Part shown: one piece after another, positions 31,498-42,984 of the stretch | Numbering within the stretch: position 1 is the stretch's first letter | Layout: each line of letters begins with the position of its first letter | NCBI RefSeq assembly: GCF_963082655.1 | Contig: NC_081555.1 | Location: forward strand, 94,008,914-94,072,913 | Source of the DNA: Stomoxys calcitrans | Lineage: Eukaryota; Arthropoda; Insecta; Diptera; Muscidae | Reading direction: 5' to 3' | DNA length: 64,000 nt | Notes under the pieces: generated by a model | The model's database searches: none | Told to the model about the DNA's origin: nothing | What the model saw: the letters and a program-made list of their open reading frames with translations, nothing else | Position numbers and translations under genes: made by a program

Positions 31498-34400
31498 ATG
31501 ATCCAAATACCGTCTACTCCACCGCCATCAAACAAAGAATCCTACTCAGCTGGAACCAGCAATACAATTTCGTCCAATTCCAATGATATCATTGAAACCC
31601 CAACAGAACTAAGTAGTTTACAGCAATGTAAACATTTAATGCAACAACAATATCACCTTCCTCCACAACTGGGCGCAGTGGCGGCGCCAAATCACAAATG
31701 GCGGATGGATATAGATCCCATGGACTCGGCCTCTGGTCTTACACAGTGCACAATAAGCTACATGGAAATATGTTCAACTGCTCTTTCGATTATAATGAGA
31801 GCTGCGACTGTTTGTATCAATGTAAAATTGGCAGTTGATTATCAACGTCAAGGACGACAAGACTACTTTATATGGACTGTAGTGTGCATTGTTGCTCCAA
31901 TGATTACAACAATGCTAATACATGCAAATATGTGAGTATGCAGTTTGAAAAGTTTTCTTTTTTGGCATGAAATGATCTTTGCTTTCCTTTCTACAGGTGT
32001 TACCAAGATGGTAAATTTAGCAATTGTGGGTGTGGTCAAATCTTTCAAACTGTCTTCTTAGTCATTGTATCGTCGTTTTTCTTCAGATATTGGAAGTCAT
32101 TTGTCTACGCCATTAAATGCAAAAAAGCTCAATTGGTCGGCGATAAGCAGTCTCAATTGAAGTAAGTATATTGCAGCTCATATAAGTTGTATAAAATGTT
32201 CCCTACTATCATAGCTGATGGAAGTTGGATTGAAAAGAAAATAATATTAAAAGCTTTGGAAGTAATCTACGCATTCATGCGAACATGTTCTACAACGATG
32301 CTTAGATAAGCAAGGATAATTTTATGGAAAAGGGGTTTTAATTAGTGCTAAATCCAAAAATCTAACTTGGGATACACAATCATGTATAGCCTTCAAACTG
32401 CTCAGCAGCAGCATTAACTGACGCAAAATAGTTTTTATTTCTTATTTATAAATGTATCAGTGGCGGTTATTCCCTCACTAATTTCTGAGTTCTACAGCCA
32501 TCTAAAAGTTATCTAAAAGTTATCTTATCTGGTGGTATCTAATAGGATCTGTGGCACGCCATTCGGCTATTTAAAACTAACACCAGTATTCACAAAACTT
32601 AAGGCACCTTTAAAGTAGGTTTATTTGACAGTTCCATAAAGGAAATCAGTCAAATAAACCTACTTTAAGCTGTGTTAAGTTTTGTGAACAGAAATCGGCT
32701 CAATAGCAAAATAATTCTTTACCTTTTGAAGCGCATAAGACGCCGAACGCCAGGTTCCCAACCCTGAAAAGGACATCAAAAATTTTTTTTGAGATATGAT
32801 AGTTAGTGGTTAGCAAGATTCGTTTGAGGGGCAAAGGCGTTTGGGTTGTTACCTGAAGGGTTGTTGTTATGACAGTGTGTTGTACACTGCGGTGGCGGCC
32901 ATTCCCGATGAAGGACTTCATCGCGTCAATCCGGTACGAACAACAAGCTGCGATGAATGGTTGTTGTTGTTGTAGTGGTTTTTGAGCCACAAATGCTCTG
33001 GTTTGCCTAGAGAGGTCAATTTCTTCAGGTGCAACTGAAGGCGGTCGTTCTCCAAGGACTTAATTCCCCCAGTAGCTATTTACCGCCTCTGCTACCGTGT
33101 GTGCATGAAGGTTGTCTAGACCCCCATGATATGCCGCTTGATTCGTTCTCCAAGGACTACATTCACCCGATAGCTATTTACGGCATCTGCTACCGTGTCT
33201 GCATGAATGTTGTCTAGACCCCCATCATATACCGCTTGATTTAGGGGTTCTTTCTTGTAGCGCTGAACCTCACGCTTTATATCATGTAGATTTACCTTAA
33301 GGCTTCTGGGCGGTAGATACCTATGCACGAGATGATGATTTGAATAGTCTCTGCGATAACAGCCCAAAAGGTATTGCTTAAACAACATGTAGTTATGTCT
33401 TTGCACTGGTAGGATCTTTGCCTCCTGATGGAGGTGTTCCACATGAGAACTGAGGAGACAGCCCGTCGCAATTCGAAGGGCGGCGTTCTGACAAATCTGA
33501 ATATTATTCCATTATTCCACTCCATTATTATGAATGGTTTTATTACGTCGTGCATTTATCAGTTGTTGCTGCTGTTGTAGCACATCTACATATTTTCATG
33601 TGAAGGTAGCGTTCCTCGTCAAGCTCCAATGAGTGAAAAAGCTCATTCCGGTCCATAAGACCGATCGCCGAGGAAATGTGATCGCCATTGGTTATTAAAA
33701 GTCGTCAATAATTCGCTTTGTCACATCGAGTATCATAGGCGCTCTGTATTCAAGCAAGAGCCGATGCCTCCGTCTTCTCACTGCGACTCTAAACTCGATA
33801 CCGCTGATTATTCCACTATCCGCAACCTATGGAACTTCTCATAACACCGCACAAATCCAAGCTTCGAGTTACAGTTATATATATTTTTTTTAATAATTTT
33901 AATTTTTATATTTTTTTTAGAAATTATAAGCTAAATATACGCGAGGAGAGTGATGTTGCATTTATACGACTTTTTGAGTGCTTTCTTGAGGCAGCACCAC
34001 AAAAAATTTTACTTATTTCCATCGTCTTATCATATAGTGACAAAATGACAAGTAAGTCTATAGTTTTTTTTTTGTTATTTTTCAAATTAAAAAAGAAAAT
34101 GCTTTCTTTTTTTCATCGTAGATGCACAAGTAATAGCGATTGCATCATACTTTGGTAGTATGGCTTGGTGTTTATCCGTATACCATCGATATGCACGCTA
34201 TTCCCAAAGTGATAAATACAATATAAGTGCAAATGGAGTAGTTTTACAACTTTGTTGGCATTTTTGTATATCAGGTAGGTAAAGGTTTTGTATTAAAATT
34301 GAAATATCATAGTCTATTTATGGATGTCAGAGAAGTTGAAAAGTGTTCCCACGTATTTTCTTTACAGTTTCCCGTACCCTATGCATTTCGTTTGTGGCCA

Positions 34401-34816
34401 GCGTATTTCCTTTGTGGACCTTAATAGCTTGTTTTGGACATGCATTAGTCTTTGGTTTGGCTACTTTTATTATGGATCGTCCAAAATTCTCTCGTTCATC
34501 TCTGTGCAATTTCTTGTTTTGTTTAGTCTTGGGCATTGTCTACATCTTCACCTACATCTCGGTTCGGGATGCCCCAACGCGTTACAAATATTTATTATAT
34601 TACGTATTTTGCTCCATGGAAAATGTCATATGTATTGCAATATTTACAATGAATGCTTCAGCCGATTTGGTATCCGTAGCATATTTATTTTATCCGTTAT
34701 GTGCTGTGGCATTATCGTTCTATTACATTGGCATTGTATTTATGTTCATCTATTATTTATATTTTCATCCACGTATTACAGCAAGAAAATCGAAACGTAT
34801 TATAAATAATAATTAA
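31498..34816 (+). CDS. XK-related (Xkr family) multi-pass membrane protein
   Basis: Five coding exons: 31498-31931, 31997-32161, 33921-34051, 34122-34274 and 34368-34816. They join in frame to 443 residues plus stop. XK-family members are plasma-membrane proteins; some (Xkr8, CED-8) are caspase-activated phospholipid scramblases. The first 80 residues are Ser/Gln-rich and soluble. Hydrophobic helices follow: FIWTVVCIVAPMITTMLI; FQTVFLVIVSSFFF; a block around RLFECFLEAAPQKILLISIV that is typical of the family; LCISFVASVFPLWTLIACF; FLFCLVLGIVYIFTYI; and two near the end. The start at 31498 is the first ATG after an acceptor at 31456, implying a 5' UTR intron. Intron 2 (1.76 kb) is filled with MITE, LINE and SINE copies. 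Which Xkr subgroup it belongs to, and whether it scrambles lipids, is not decided by the sequence. Confidence 0.9.
32577..32697. repeat. palindromic MITE P, copy 4 (best copy)
   Basis: ATTCACAAAACTTAAGGC at the left is complementary to the right end GTTAAGTTTTGTGAA. The inner arms AAAGTAGGTTTATTTGAC and GTCAAATAAACCTACTTT are perfect complements around a short centre with TCCATAAAGGAAA. It lies in intron 2 of the XK-related gene. Confidence 0.9.
32865..32962 (-). repeat. SINE C, copy 2
   Basis: Minus-sense copy: TGACAGTGTGTTGTACACTG, TGAAGGACTTCATCGCGTCA, ATCCGGTACGAACAACAAGC. Its left end abuts GGGTTGTTGTTA, a decayed tail, and its right side abuts the LINE J tail. Confidence 0.75.
32960..33550 (-). 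mobile_element. LINE family J, C-terminal region and tail
   Basis: Minus-strand protein pieces: FELRRAVSSVLMWNTS, MEHLHQEAKILPVQRHNYML, LKVNLHDIKREVQRYKKEPL and GLDNIHADTVADAVNSYR. The 3' tail reads CCACTACAACAACAACAAC. A duplicated GATTCGTTCTCCAAGGACT-like block is present near 33050 and 33140. Dead copy in XK intron 2. Confidence 0.85.
33557..33850 (-). repeat. SINE-like family B, copy 7
   Basis: Runs from GTTGTTGCTGCTGTTGTAG to AACACCGCACAAATCC, with TCAAGCTCCAATGAGTG and CCGGTCCATAAGACCGATCG between. The terminal block is lost 70 bp before XK exon 3. Confidence 0.75.
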
Positions 34817-34984
34817 GATAAGCTAAGTTTTACGAAAATTGAAAAAAAAAAAAATATCCAAAAGAAACAGAATCAACGCGTTTTTCGGCAAACATCCTTT
34901 CCCTTATATTCATGGAACAAGTTGTGGATAATAAAGGAAACAAATAACAAAAAAAAAAATCAAACCAACTAATTGCCATCTGGA
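34817..34984 (+). other. XK-related gene 3' UTR
   Basis: A short A-rich tail follows the stop, with AATAAA at 34930-34935. Confidence 0.5.
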
Positions 34985-35830
34985 TGATCATGTTATACGT
35001 ATGGATCAAAGCTAGAGGACTGAGTGAGCCTAGAAGTCTACATTGAGAACCCAGGAACTACTGAGATCCTATGGGGAATCCAGATCGTGAGAAGATGAGC
35101 CTATTACTGAAAGAAAAAAAGAAGGATGTCAGTATAGCTATTAGTATCATAACGGGACACATAGGACTACGAGCTCACTTATGTCAATTCGGTACGGCAA
35201 GTGATAGCATTCGTAGGGCATGCGGGGAAGATGATGAGAAGTTGGAGCATTTGCTTTGTCATAGCCCGGCTTTCGCGTCTAACAGATACCGACACAGTAC
35301 CAGACATGAACCAACTTAGGGGAGTGGTATTGAAAACAATTAAGGATTTTGTAAGTAGCACGGAATAGCTTGCAAATGCAAATTTTGCCCATGGACATTT
35401 CACTAAGGAACAGGGGCAAACTTCTCGATATCAATGAGTGCAGTCCGATTCAAGTTTAAGCTCAATGATAAGGGGCCTCTTTTTTATAGACGAGCCTGAA
35501 CGGCAGTACGACACCTCTTTGGAGAGAAGTTTTACATGGCATAGTACCTCACAAATATTGCCAGCATTAGGAGGGGAAAACCACCGCTGAAAAATTTTCT
35601 GATGGTCTCACCATATTCGAACCCAGGCGTTCAGAGTCATAGGCGGACATGTTAACCTCTGCGCTATGGTGGCCTCCAAGTCCTAACTTAAAACTTTCTT
35701 TTCAGAGGTTACTTTATAGTTTTTAGAGCGCACAACAAGCCGATGGTGTATGTCCATAGCGAAATGGGGCGGCTTAGGTATATGTCCATAGTGACATGGG
35801 ACGGATTAATATCTGCACCCACCCAAAATA
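34985..35830 (+). mobile_element. LINE family L, 3' end, carrying SINE A copy 5
   Basis: The frame at 35071-35319 encodes SIAISIITGHIGLRAHLCQF and ACGEDDEKLEHLLCHSPAFA, a cysteine/histidine-containing LINE C-terminus. After the SINE, the sequence continues TCCTAACTTAAAAC and AGAGCGCACAACAAGCCGAT, as in the copy at 42.3 kb. Confidence 0.8.
35367..35676 (-). mobile_element. tRNA-derived SINE A, copy 5 (near full length)
   Basis: About 310 bp in minus sense. It has the tail GCAAATGCAAATTTTGCCCA, the body blocks, and a tRNA-like head with GTTAACCTCTGCGCTATGG. The B box is slightly decayed (TATTCGAACCCAGG). The LINE L copy at 42.33 kb is unbroken at the same point and so defines the insert. Confidence 0.85.
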
Positions 35831-36375
35831 ACGAAAAAACACAATGTGCTGGGGACATCACTGATATGCTGTAGATGACGTTGAGATGCCAAACAGCATC
35901 TCCCAACTGGAAGCTCCCTCACATGACATCACCATGGTGAATCCGCAAGGAACACGACACCGCTATCTCAAATGGAGTCGCACACCGACCTGAGGGTTAC
36001 CAAGCGGTCGGAAGCTGAATACTTCCATCACACAAGGCACAGTGTGCTTGATCTTGACATGGCAAATAAAGTCCAGCTGTATAGGAAGAACAAGTAAAGG
36101 GCCAATAATACGAGCACTACCTATCAACTGGTTTGTTCGTATCTACGAATGTCAATCAGTAGGAGTGTGACCGGCCTGACACAGATGGAGAGCGTACTCC
36201 TTAAGCTCTATTGGAGTATTAAACGACATTCCTGACGTAAGGAAGAAGTCGAAATTAGCCCCTTAATTAAAGGCGCTAAAACGCCTATCAAGGTATATCA
36301 TCAGCTTTCGGCCCAATCTACACTTCAAGAGGTCCACCGCTTTGATGTTGCTGGTTAGAACAGAAGCCTATAGTC
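35831..36375. other. degenerate repeat-like DNA
   Basis: Broken frames give fragments such as RHSVLDLDMANKVQLYRKNK on the + strand. They look like old transposon coding sequence, but I cannot assign a family. Confidence 0.3.
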
Positions 36376-36379
36376 TATC

Positions 36380-36935
36380 GAGGTTGAAAGTAATGACCAC
36401 CACACAGGTTGAAGCTTCGAGCTCCGATCTTTTGTGGTGTTCGTATTTATCATGACAACAAGGCGAATTATTGCCAATTTTACAAAGCAATTTGCTTTAT
36501 GTTTCCGCAGTGATTGGTAGCTAGGTCGAGATCGCTGCCTCCACCTGCAAATATGTGGTTACAACAGCAACCTTAGTGTGAAAATCCGTGGGCATTCGTC
36601 TAGCGACTAATTAGCTGGTTGATTAAGATAAGGCCCAATGGTCAACGGAAGACAGATAGAGAGGAAATGGAGACTTTGAACGCTCCAAGATTATTCCGCA
36701 CAATTTACACACATCAGGCAGGTAACTGTGTATCTGTTTGAAAAATATACTGACTGACTTAAAGGTTGCAACTTACGATTTTTGCAGAAACTAAAAGAAA
36801 TTGTCTGCAATTGCGGATGCAAATATTCGCAAGTCTTTTCCCGGCGCGGGATAACTGAGCATCCCACAGACTGGAACTTTAAATTCCGATTTGTGTGATG
36901 TTATTTGTTATTATGAGAAGTTTAGCTACCACTCA
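36380..36935 (+). repeat. two SINE-like family B pieces (copies 8 and 9)
   Basis: 36380-36565 has the start block ACCACCACACAGGTTGAA and the end block CGCTGCCTCCACCTGC followed by GTGGTTACAACAGCAACC, with the middle deleted. 36850-36935 is a shorter piece with ATTCCGATTTGTGTGATG and ATTATGAGAAGTTTAG. Confidence 0.6.
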
Positions 36936-37299
36936 CTGAAACCTAACCTATCCTAACATCACAAGGAAATTGTTAAAAATTTCGAGCGATTAACTAGTGA
37001 GCCTGACGGCCAGGGCTAGATTGACTTAAACTGTGTAGGCAATGACGAATATATACCTTATAGGGTCCTAGATCCATATTTTAGGATGTTACAAATAAAT
37101 TGACGAAGTTAGTGAGTTGTCCCCATCCGTAGAGGGTAAATTCTTATATATAAGGAACCCAGATTCTTTTAACTCAGATGTGAAAATTTCTAAATTTTTT
37201 AACATAAGGCTGGTACTATGTTCGATTTTTGCCAAATTTTTTCGTGATTACTTCTTTTAGATAATTGAATTTGAAGTAAAAAATCTTACTGGTTTCATT
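36936..37299. other. non-coding DNA without recognised features
   Basis: Nothing recognised on either strand. Confidence 0.3.
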
Positions 37300-38405
37300 C
37301 TATAAGACTTACCTACTTTAATTGGCTATGACAGAACAACTGTTCTACTAGCCGCACGTAGAATAGCGTTCCAGGCGCCTCGATCTTCTGTTCTCATTTT
37401 TTCCCACCAAGTTTCTTCGCTTTATCTCAAAACTGGTGGCGTTCGTTTCGGTTAAGGCGGTGCCGAGGTAGATAAAGTTACTGACTATCTCAAAGTTGTG
37501 GTTCCCAACTTTCTCCATTTTCTTTATCTGCTCGGTTGTGCAAGGCGTTTTGGGAGTTGAAACCATCCATTTAGTCTTATTTCCATTTACTGCCAGACCC
37601 CTTTTCACTGACTCTCTTTCGATTCTCTCAAAGGCTGCAGTTTCTACTTCCGGTGACCGACCTATGATGTCGATGTCGTCGGCATAGGCGAGTAGCAAGT
37701 GTTCTCTTGTGATTGGTGTGCCATATCTATTCACATCTGCATCTCGTATAATCTTCTCCAGCAGGATATTAAAGAGATCACACGATAGGCTGTCTCCTTG
37801 TCTGAAATCTCGTTTGGTATTGAATGGTTCGGAGAGTTTTTTTTCCTATTATTACTGAGGAACGCGTGTCAGCAAGTGTCATCCTGCAGAGTCTTATTAT
37901 TTTGCATGGATACCAAACTCAGACATGGCTTGAAATACCTTTGAACGTGAAGGAGTATCGAAAGCGGCTTTGTAGTCAATAAAGAGATGGTAGGTGTTGA
38001 TTTGTCCTTCTCGGGTCTTTTCCAAGATTTGGCGCAGTATGAATATTTGATCCAGAGTGGATTTACCAGGTCTAAAGTCGCATTGATAGGGCCCAATTAT
38101 CTCGTTGACTTTAGGTTTTAACCTTTCACACAGTACGCTCGAGAGTATCTTGTATGCGTAGGGGAGGAGACTTATTTCTCTGTAGTTGGCCCATTCCGTC
38201 TTGTCTCCTTTCTTGTGTATGGGACATAGTATGCTGAGGTTCAAGTCATCGGGTATGCGTTCTTCTAGCCAGATTGCGCAGATAAGCTGATGCATAGGCC
38301 TTATCATCGTGTTGCCTCCGGTCTTTAATAGTTCAGCGGGTAACCCGTCGTCTCCTGCTGCCTTGTTGTTCTTTAGTCGGGTCACTGCTACCTGGACCTC
38401 ATTCT
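37300..38405 (-). mobile_element. LINE family R, reverse transcriptase region
   Basis: The best RT of the family. The minus frame 38385-37897 gives KNNKAAGDDGLPAELLKTGG, ILCPIHKKGDKTEWANYREI and HLFIDYKAAFDTPSRSKVFQ, with the first catalytic Asp in FIDYKAAFD. The frame at 37734-37348 gives LLLAYADDIDIIGR with the YADD motif and LAVNGNKTKWM. A frameshifted stretch around 37750-37900 (CDLFNILLEKII-type sequence) joins them. The tail GCCAATTAAAGTAGGTAAG lies at about 37306. Not functional. Confidence 0.9.
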
Positions 38406-38536
38406 AACTAACATTCTATATCATCATCATTGATTGGACATTCCCCCATAACTTATGAAACAATTTTAATAAAATTTTTATGTTATCATTGAGATTTCTA
38501 TAGAGTTTTAAAAAAGTAATCGCGGGAAAACAGTGT

Positions 38537-39005
38537 TTTCAACTGTTGTTGTAGCAGTTTGTTGTGTCCTATCTTTCGTCTGCTTGATTCTGTTGATTGT
38601 CAAGATCCAGGAACTCTGCGACTAAGATCGGGTGCGTCCAGAGGGATATGGGTCTGAGTCGAGTGAGTCTGGCTGGGCAGTTAAACATGTGACGTGTATC
38701 ATGTGGACCCTGGTCACAATCGGGACATACATCTTGCACGACGGTATCAATCCTTGCTCTGTAGGAGTTGAGGCGGCTGCATCTGCCGGAATGTTATTGA
38801 GTCAGAACTACGATGATTTGCCTGGGGAGGTCAATTTCTTCGATTGCAATGGGAGGCGGTCGTTTTCCAAGGTCCGGTAGCTATTTACTGCATCTGCTAC
38901 CGGGTCCGCAAGAATGTTGTCTAGACCCGCTTTATATGCCGCTTGATCTAGAGGTTCTCTCTTGTAGCGCTGAACCTCACGCTCTAGATTCACCTTACCG
39001 GCCAT
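38537..39005 (-). mobile_element. LINE family J, C-terminal region and tail
   Basis: Minus-strand pieces: KVNLEREVQRYKREPLDQAA, GLDNILADPVADAVNSYR and, frameshifted, CPDCDQGPHDT-like sequence near 38700. The 3' end is AAACTGCTACAACAACAG. It matches 4.44-4.72 kb closely. Confidence 0.85.
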
Positions 39006-40197
39006 AAGGTCAAAACATTACATTGAAAACAAATAAAAATTTATTTACTAAGAGGTGTTGTTCAACAAACATCAAGCTGCTAGGACTTGGCTAAAACTAT
39101 AAAAATGAGGCATTTTATCATTGAGCTTAAAATTTAATCGGACTTCACTCATTGATATGAGAGAAGTATCAGCATTCATGGGATGAATTATTATTGTTGT
39201 ACAGATCCTAGGCCTGTGTTATGCATTAACAAATAAATAATTTTGAATTGAATTTTCTCGTTTTGATATATTTGCGTTTTGTTCATACTTTCTATAACTT
39301 AAAATAAAAATGTACACAACTAAGTTTGATACATGTTATATATCTATTAGAAGGATATCGTAATCTCATAGCAAGGAGGTCAATAAAAGACGAATTAAGA
39401 AATAGTGTAGAGCAAAATCAATGCATGTACATATGCAGATGCACATACATGTGTATGTGTTTAAAATAGCCTTGAATTTTTCCTTAATTCTAATAATTCA
39501 AAAGCTAAATTAGTAATTAAAAACAAACTAACAATCTGTGAATACTACAACAAAGGGACTTAGTAACTACATAATTCCGCGTACAATTTTTTGTTATTCA
39601 TTTCAATTAGCAACAATAAACAGTTATCAAAAAAATATATGTGTAATAAAAATCTTCAAATTATTACACAGGCATTTCTTGTAATATCTTGGATTAATAT
39701 TTCAAACGAAACCGCGTGAGGTCTATGAAAAAAAAGTGGGATTCCAAGCAATTATAGGGTGTGGTGTGTTTATTTATTTCTAACAAATAAAACTAAGCAA
39801 CGACATTCACATTTCAAAAAAGGAAAGTTATTAGCCAGTACTTTTTTTTGTCGTTGTTAATTTCTTTGTGTCCAAAATGCGTTTTATTTCATATGAATTT
39901 ATGGCCTTTCTTGTTGTGCTGCAGTGCACAGCTTTTTTGAATATTCATATTTTCATGTTCATGTTTCTTCTGTTGTCCACAAAGGATGCAACTTTCTGAG
40001 GTGTTTGAGAGGTGCAATTTTTCTATAACCATTTTTAGCTAAATGATTATTGCTTATGTACCAGCGCTATTCTTTCTTTTATTTACTATATTCAACTTTT
40101 TATTACTGCACAAACTGCATTGCTCGGGCAGCCTGCCATGTAATTTTGTTCAGTACAATAGCCTAATGTATAGGAACTTCTTATTTAATTTAGTGTA
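39006..40197 (-). other. AT-rich DNA, in part the SPAG7-like 3' UTR
   Basis: No coding sequence. A SINE A tail scrap (TTGAGCTTAAAATTTAATCG..TTGATATGAGAGAAG) lies at about 39118-39170. The portion next to 40197 is presumably 3' UTR of the minus-strand gene; its end is not fixed. Confidence 0.4.
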
Positions 40198-41049
40198 TCA
40201 ATGAGTTATTGCTTCGGAAGATGTCGAGGATGTTGCCAGTGAGGATGTCTTTGATGTTGTCGTCTGTTCTGTGGTCCCATCTTTTTCTTGTTGGAGTTGT
40301 TCCTGTTCCTTTTGTTGCTGCAATTTGAGTCTCTTCTTTGCCTGAATGTCAGCTAAGGTCTGCTCTATCGAACGAACATCCTTCTTATTTTTACTGGGCA
40401 CAAATCCATAGGAAACATTAGTTTCTGTTTTTCTGGCAGCTTCTAATGCTGCATCTTGGCCAATGAGATGAGCATATTTATCTTTGTAGTTAAATGTGGG
40501 CTTAGTCTCGACTTCTTTAGAACTATTTTTATTTTGTCCAGAATTTGAACTATTGCTTTGGCCGGAAGATGATGTCGCAGACACTGAGCTATTTTGGGAA
40601 GCACGAGCCAGTCTTTTTTGTTCGTCCAATTCCTTTTGTTTTCGACGTCTATCTGCATATTCCTTAGCCACCTCCTCATTCCAACCATCGCCATTACGTC
40701 GGGCTGCTATCTCATCCTCTGTGGGAGCGTTTTCTTTCTTATAAACTACGGAATAACGATCGATATCCTCGCAGCCAAAACTCATGCAAATGAAACCACC
40801 ATACTCGGCAACATCATGTATGACTGAACGATGAACTTTGTCGAGCGGCTGAAATTCTATATGTGGGCGATCGTCTTTGGCAAAACGGTTGATTCTTTCC
40901 TCCACAAACTTACGAAATCTCAATAGTTCTTCTTTCTGTTTGTTTTTAATGCGTTCTGCCATTTCCTTTTGGCGTTTCATTAATTTCTTTTGCTCCTCAT
41001 TGACCGGAGGTTTGTCCATTGAATTTAAAATGGATCCTAATAAATCCAT
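40198..41049 (-). CDS. SPAG7-like R3H-domain protein
   Basis: A single-exon frame of 283 residues that opens MDLLGSILNSMDKPP, the hallmark start of sperm-associated antigen 7. Residues about 15-50 are a charged, Lys/Glu-rich helix (LMKRQKEMAERIKNKQKEEL). The R3H-like nucleic-acid-binding region follows (EERINRFAKD ... KVHRSVIHDVAEYGGFICMS). Conserved SPAG7 blocks come next: NAPTEDEIAARRNGDGWNEE, FNYKDKYAHLIGQDAALEAA, YGFVPSKNKKDVRSIEQTLA and IQAKKRLKLQQQ. A Ser-rich linker and a Ser/Thr-rich tail are longer than in vertebrate SPAG7. R3H domains bind single-stranded nucleic acid; the cellular role of SPAG7 is poorly defined. The nearest gene upstream on its own strand is PIG-A, 4 kb away. Confidence 0.93.
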   Translation of the reverse strand: MDLLGSILNSMDKPPVNEEQKKLMKRQKEMAERIKNKQKEELLRFRKFVEERINRFAKDDRPHIEFQPLDKVHRSVIHDVAEYGGFICMSFGCEDIDRYSVVYKKENAPTEDEIAARRNGDGWNEEVAKEYADRRRKQKELDEQKRLARASQNSSVSATSSSGQSNSSNSGQNKNSSKEVETKPTFNYKDKYAHLIGQDAALEAARKTETNVSYGFVPSKNKKDVRSIEQTLADIQAKKRLKLQQQKEQEQLQQEKDGTTEQTTTSKTSSLATSSTSSEAITH

Positions 41050-41440
41050 CTTGCAAGAGCTTTGCAGGTGCAGCAGTATTGAGATGTTAGTAATACTTAT
41101 TATTCCCTATAGAAATTATTTAATTTTTTTGTCTTTGGTTTGACTTAATATTTTGATGAATTTATGGGTGGTACTTAAATAAAAGCGAATGACCATAGTT
41201 GTCTGTCACGATTGCGGGCTGTCACACATGTGTTATCCGATGCGCGTATTGTATATTATGAAAGTCTGGCAACTATCATATGTTCTCATTTTTTTACATC
41301 AGTTATAAATACATGGGCAAAAGTTCAATTTGAACAACATTTTTAATTTCAATTAAAAAATTGATGTGCAATAACTAACTCTTGACTGTTCCTGGTAGAA
41401 CCAGTTGGAACTGGTAATAGAAGTTACATAGATTTTGGGG
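41050..41440 (-). promoter_or_regulatory. SPAG7-like 5' flank
   Basis: Upstream of the start codon, with no inserted repeat recognised for about 350 bp. It presumably holds the promoter; no specific element is convincing. Confidence 0.3.
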
Positions 41441-41559
41441 TGTTTTTGAAAAACTAGGACTGGTCATATCGAGAAGGTTACCCGACCACTGTAGTGTGTA
41501 TCTAACTGACACACAATTCAGTGATGGAATGACTAAGATATAATCTTTTTAGACAGCCA

Positions 41560-42475
41560 TTTAATCCCTGGAAAACGTATTACTGAAATTCAAAAAGCTC
41601 CCTCGACTGTCGCATATCTCTCAAGGAGATAGCAGAACAAATCAAAATTCACCTGTTCTTTGTGCCAGAGCACACGAGCTTGCAGGAATAGGAACTACCT
41701 TACACATTCCAGGGAAACTGGATCAGGCCCAACGAATAACAGCTGGTCATAAAGTGCGGGTTGTGAAAATGCCAAAAATTAAGTAGCCTAATCTACCGCT
41801 TTGCTGTCGCTGGCTAGAACAGACAACTCAGTCATTGTGTCCGCCAGGACAGGTCACTGTGTGATCGGAAACTAAGTTGATAGATTGGAGGTAGCAAGGC
41901 ACGACTTTTGCAGAAGCTGCGATGACGTCGAGGAAGTAAAGAGTGTAGAACATCTGCTGAGGGTGTGTCCCGCACTGACAGACTAAAGAACCCAAAATGG
42001 AAATCTTTAGGTTTTTATTACTTTGAGAACTTATCTGACTTAGCATTCGCAAGTTGTTTGGCTTTTTAAAGCGATCTGAATGGCATTTTCCTTCTCCTGT
42101 CCCTATGCAATCACAATGGACGAAAACGGCTGTGAGTTTGACGTCAGACTGCCACTTAAACCTAACCTAAGCGGGAAGAAGATGAGACGTTGGACCATTT
42201 ACTTTATCATTGCCCGGCTTTCCGGTCTAACAGATACCGGCACTTAGATGGGGACACAATACCAGACATAAACCAACTTAGGGGAGTGGTATTGAAAACA
42301 ATTAAGGATTTTGTAAGTAGCACGGAATTCCTAACTTAAAATTTCTTTTTTGGGAGGGTTCTTTATAGTTCTTAGAGCGCACAACAAGCCGATTACTGGC
42401 TTAGGTGTATGTCCATAGTTGCATGGGGCGGATTAATTTCTGCACACTCTTTTCAACCTAACCTAAGCGAGAAGG
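41560..42475 (+). mobile_element. LINE family L, RNase H end to 3' tail
   Basis: The + strand fragments include an RNase-H-like end (CARAHELAGIG near 41670) and the C-terminus (EDETLDHLLYHCPAFRSNRY, NQLRGVVLKTIKDFVSSTEF near 42190-42330). The 3' region is AGAGCGCACAACAAGCCGAT..AACCTAACCTAAGCG. It gives the empty site matching SINE A copy 5. Broken by stops. Confidence 0.8.
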
Positions 42476-42984
42476 GTAGCAAGGTTATATAAATTAGTAC
42501 CATAGATAAATTATATATAGATAAAGAATTTGAATTTCGCACATAGACTGGTTGGTGGCACTTGTGAATATAGATACATACATGAGAATTATCCAAGAAC
42601 ATGCCGAATGCAGAATTCTGCTCCCAATGGCATGCAGATTGCATTTTCTAAATATACATTATTTCCATTCCCGTGAAGGAAACTATGGCATAATGCACGT
42701 ATATAGAGTTTCGGTAGTCTTAGCTTCCAATATGTGAATCTATCTGTCTTTTATTTCTTTTCTTTTTGCTGTAAATTTGATATTTTTAATTTTTTCGGCA
42801 GAGTTGCTTGCTTTGAAGAAAAATAAAATATTATCAACACCTATAAGCTTAACATTTACTGTAAAATTTTGTGAAGCACAAAAATTTCTGTTATTTCAAT
42901 CCTCTTTGTTTATACTATTTAAATGAATTTAGTTCGTAATAGTTTTTTCTCACTCACCCAATTCATGCCTCTACGGAACTCTAG
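42476..42984. other. AT-rich non-coding DNA
   Basis: Nothing recognised. Confidence 0.3.

Noticed and set aside
34324..34809. 161-codon + strand open frame over the last XK exon
   Set aside because: An out-of-frame shadow of the exon at 34368-34816, which joins correctly to the upstream XK exons.
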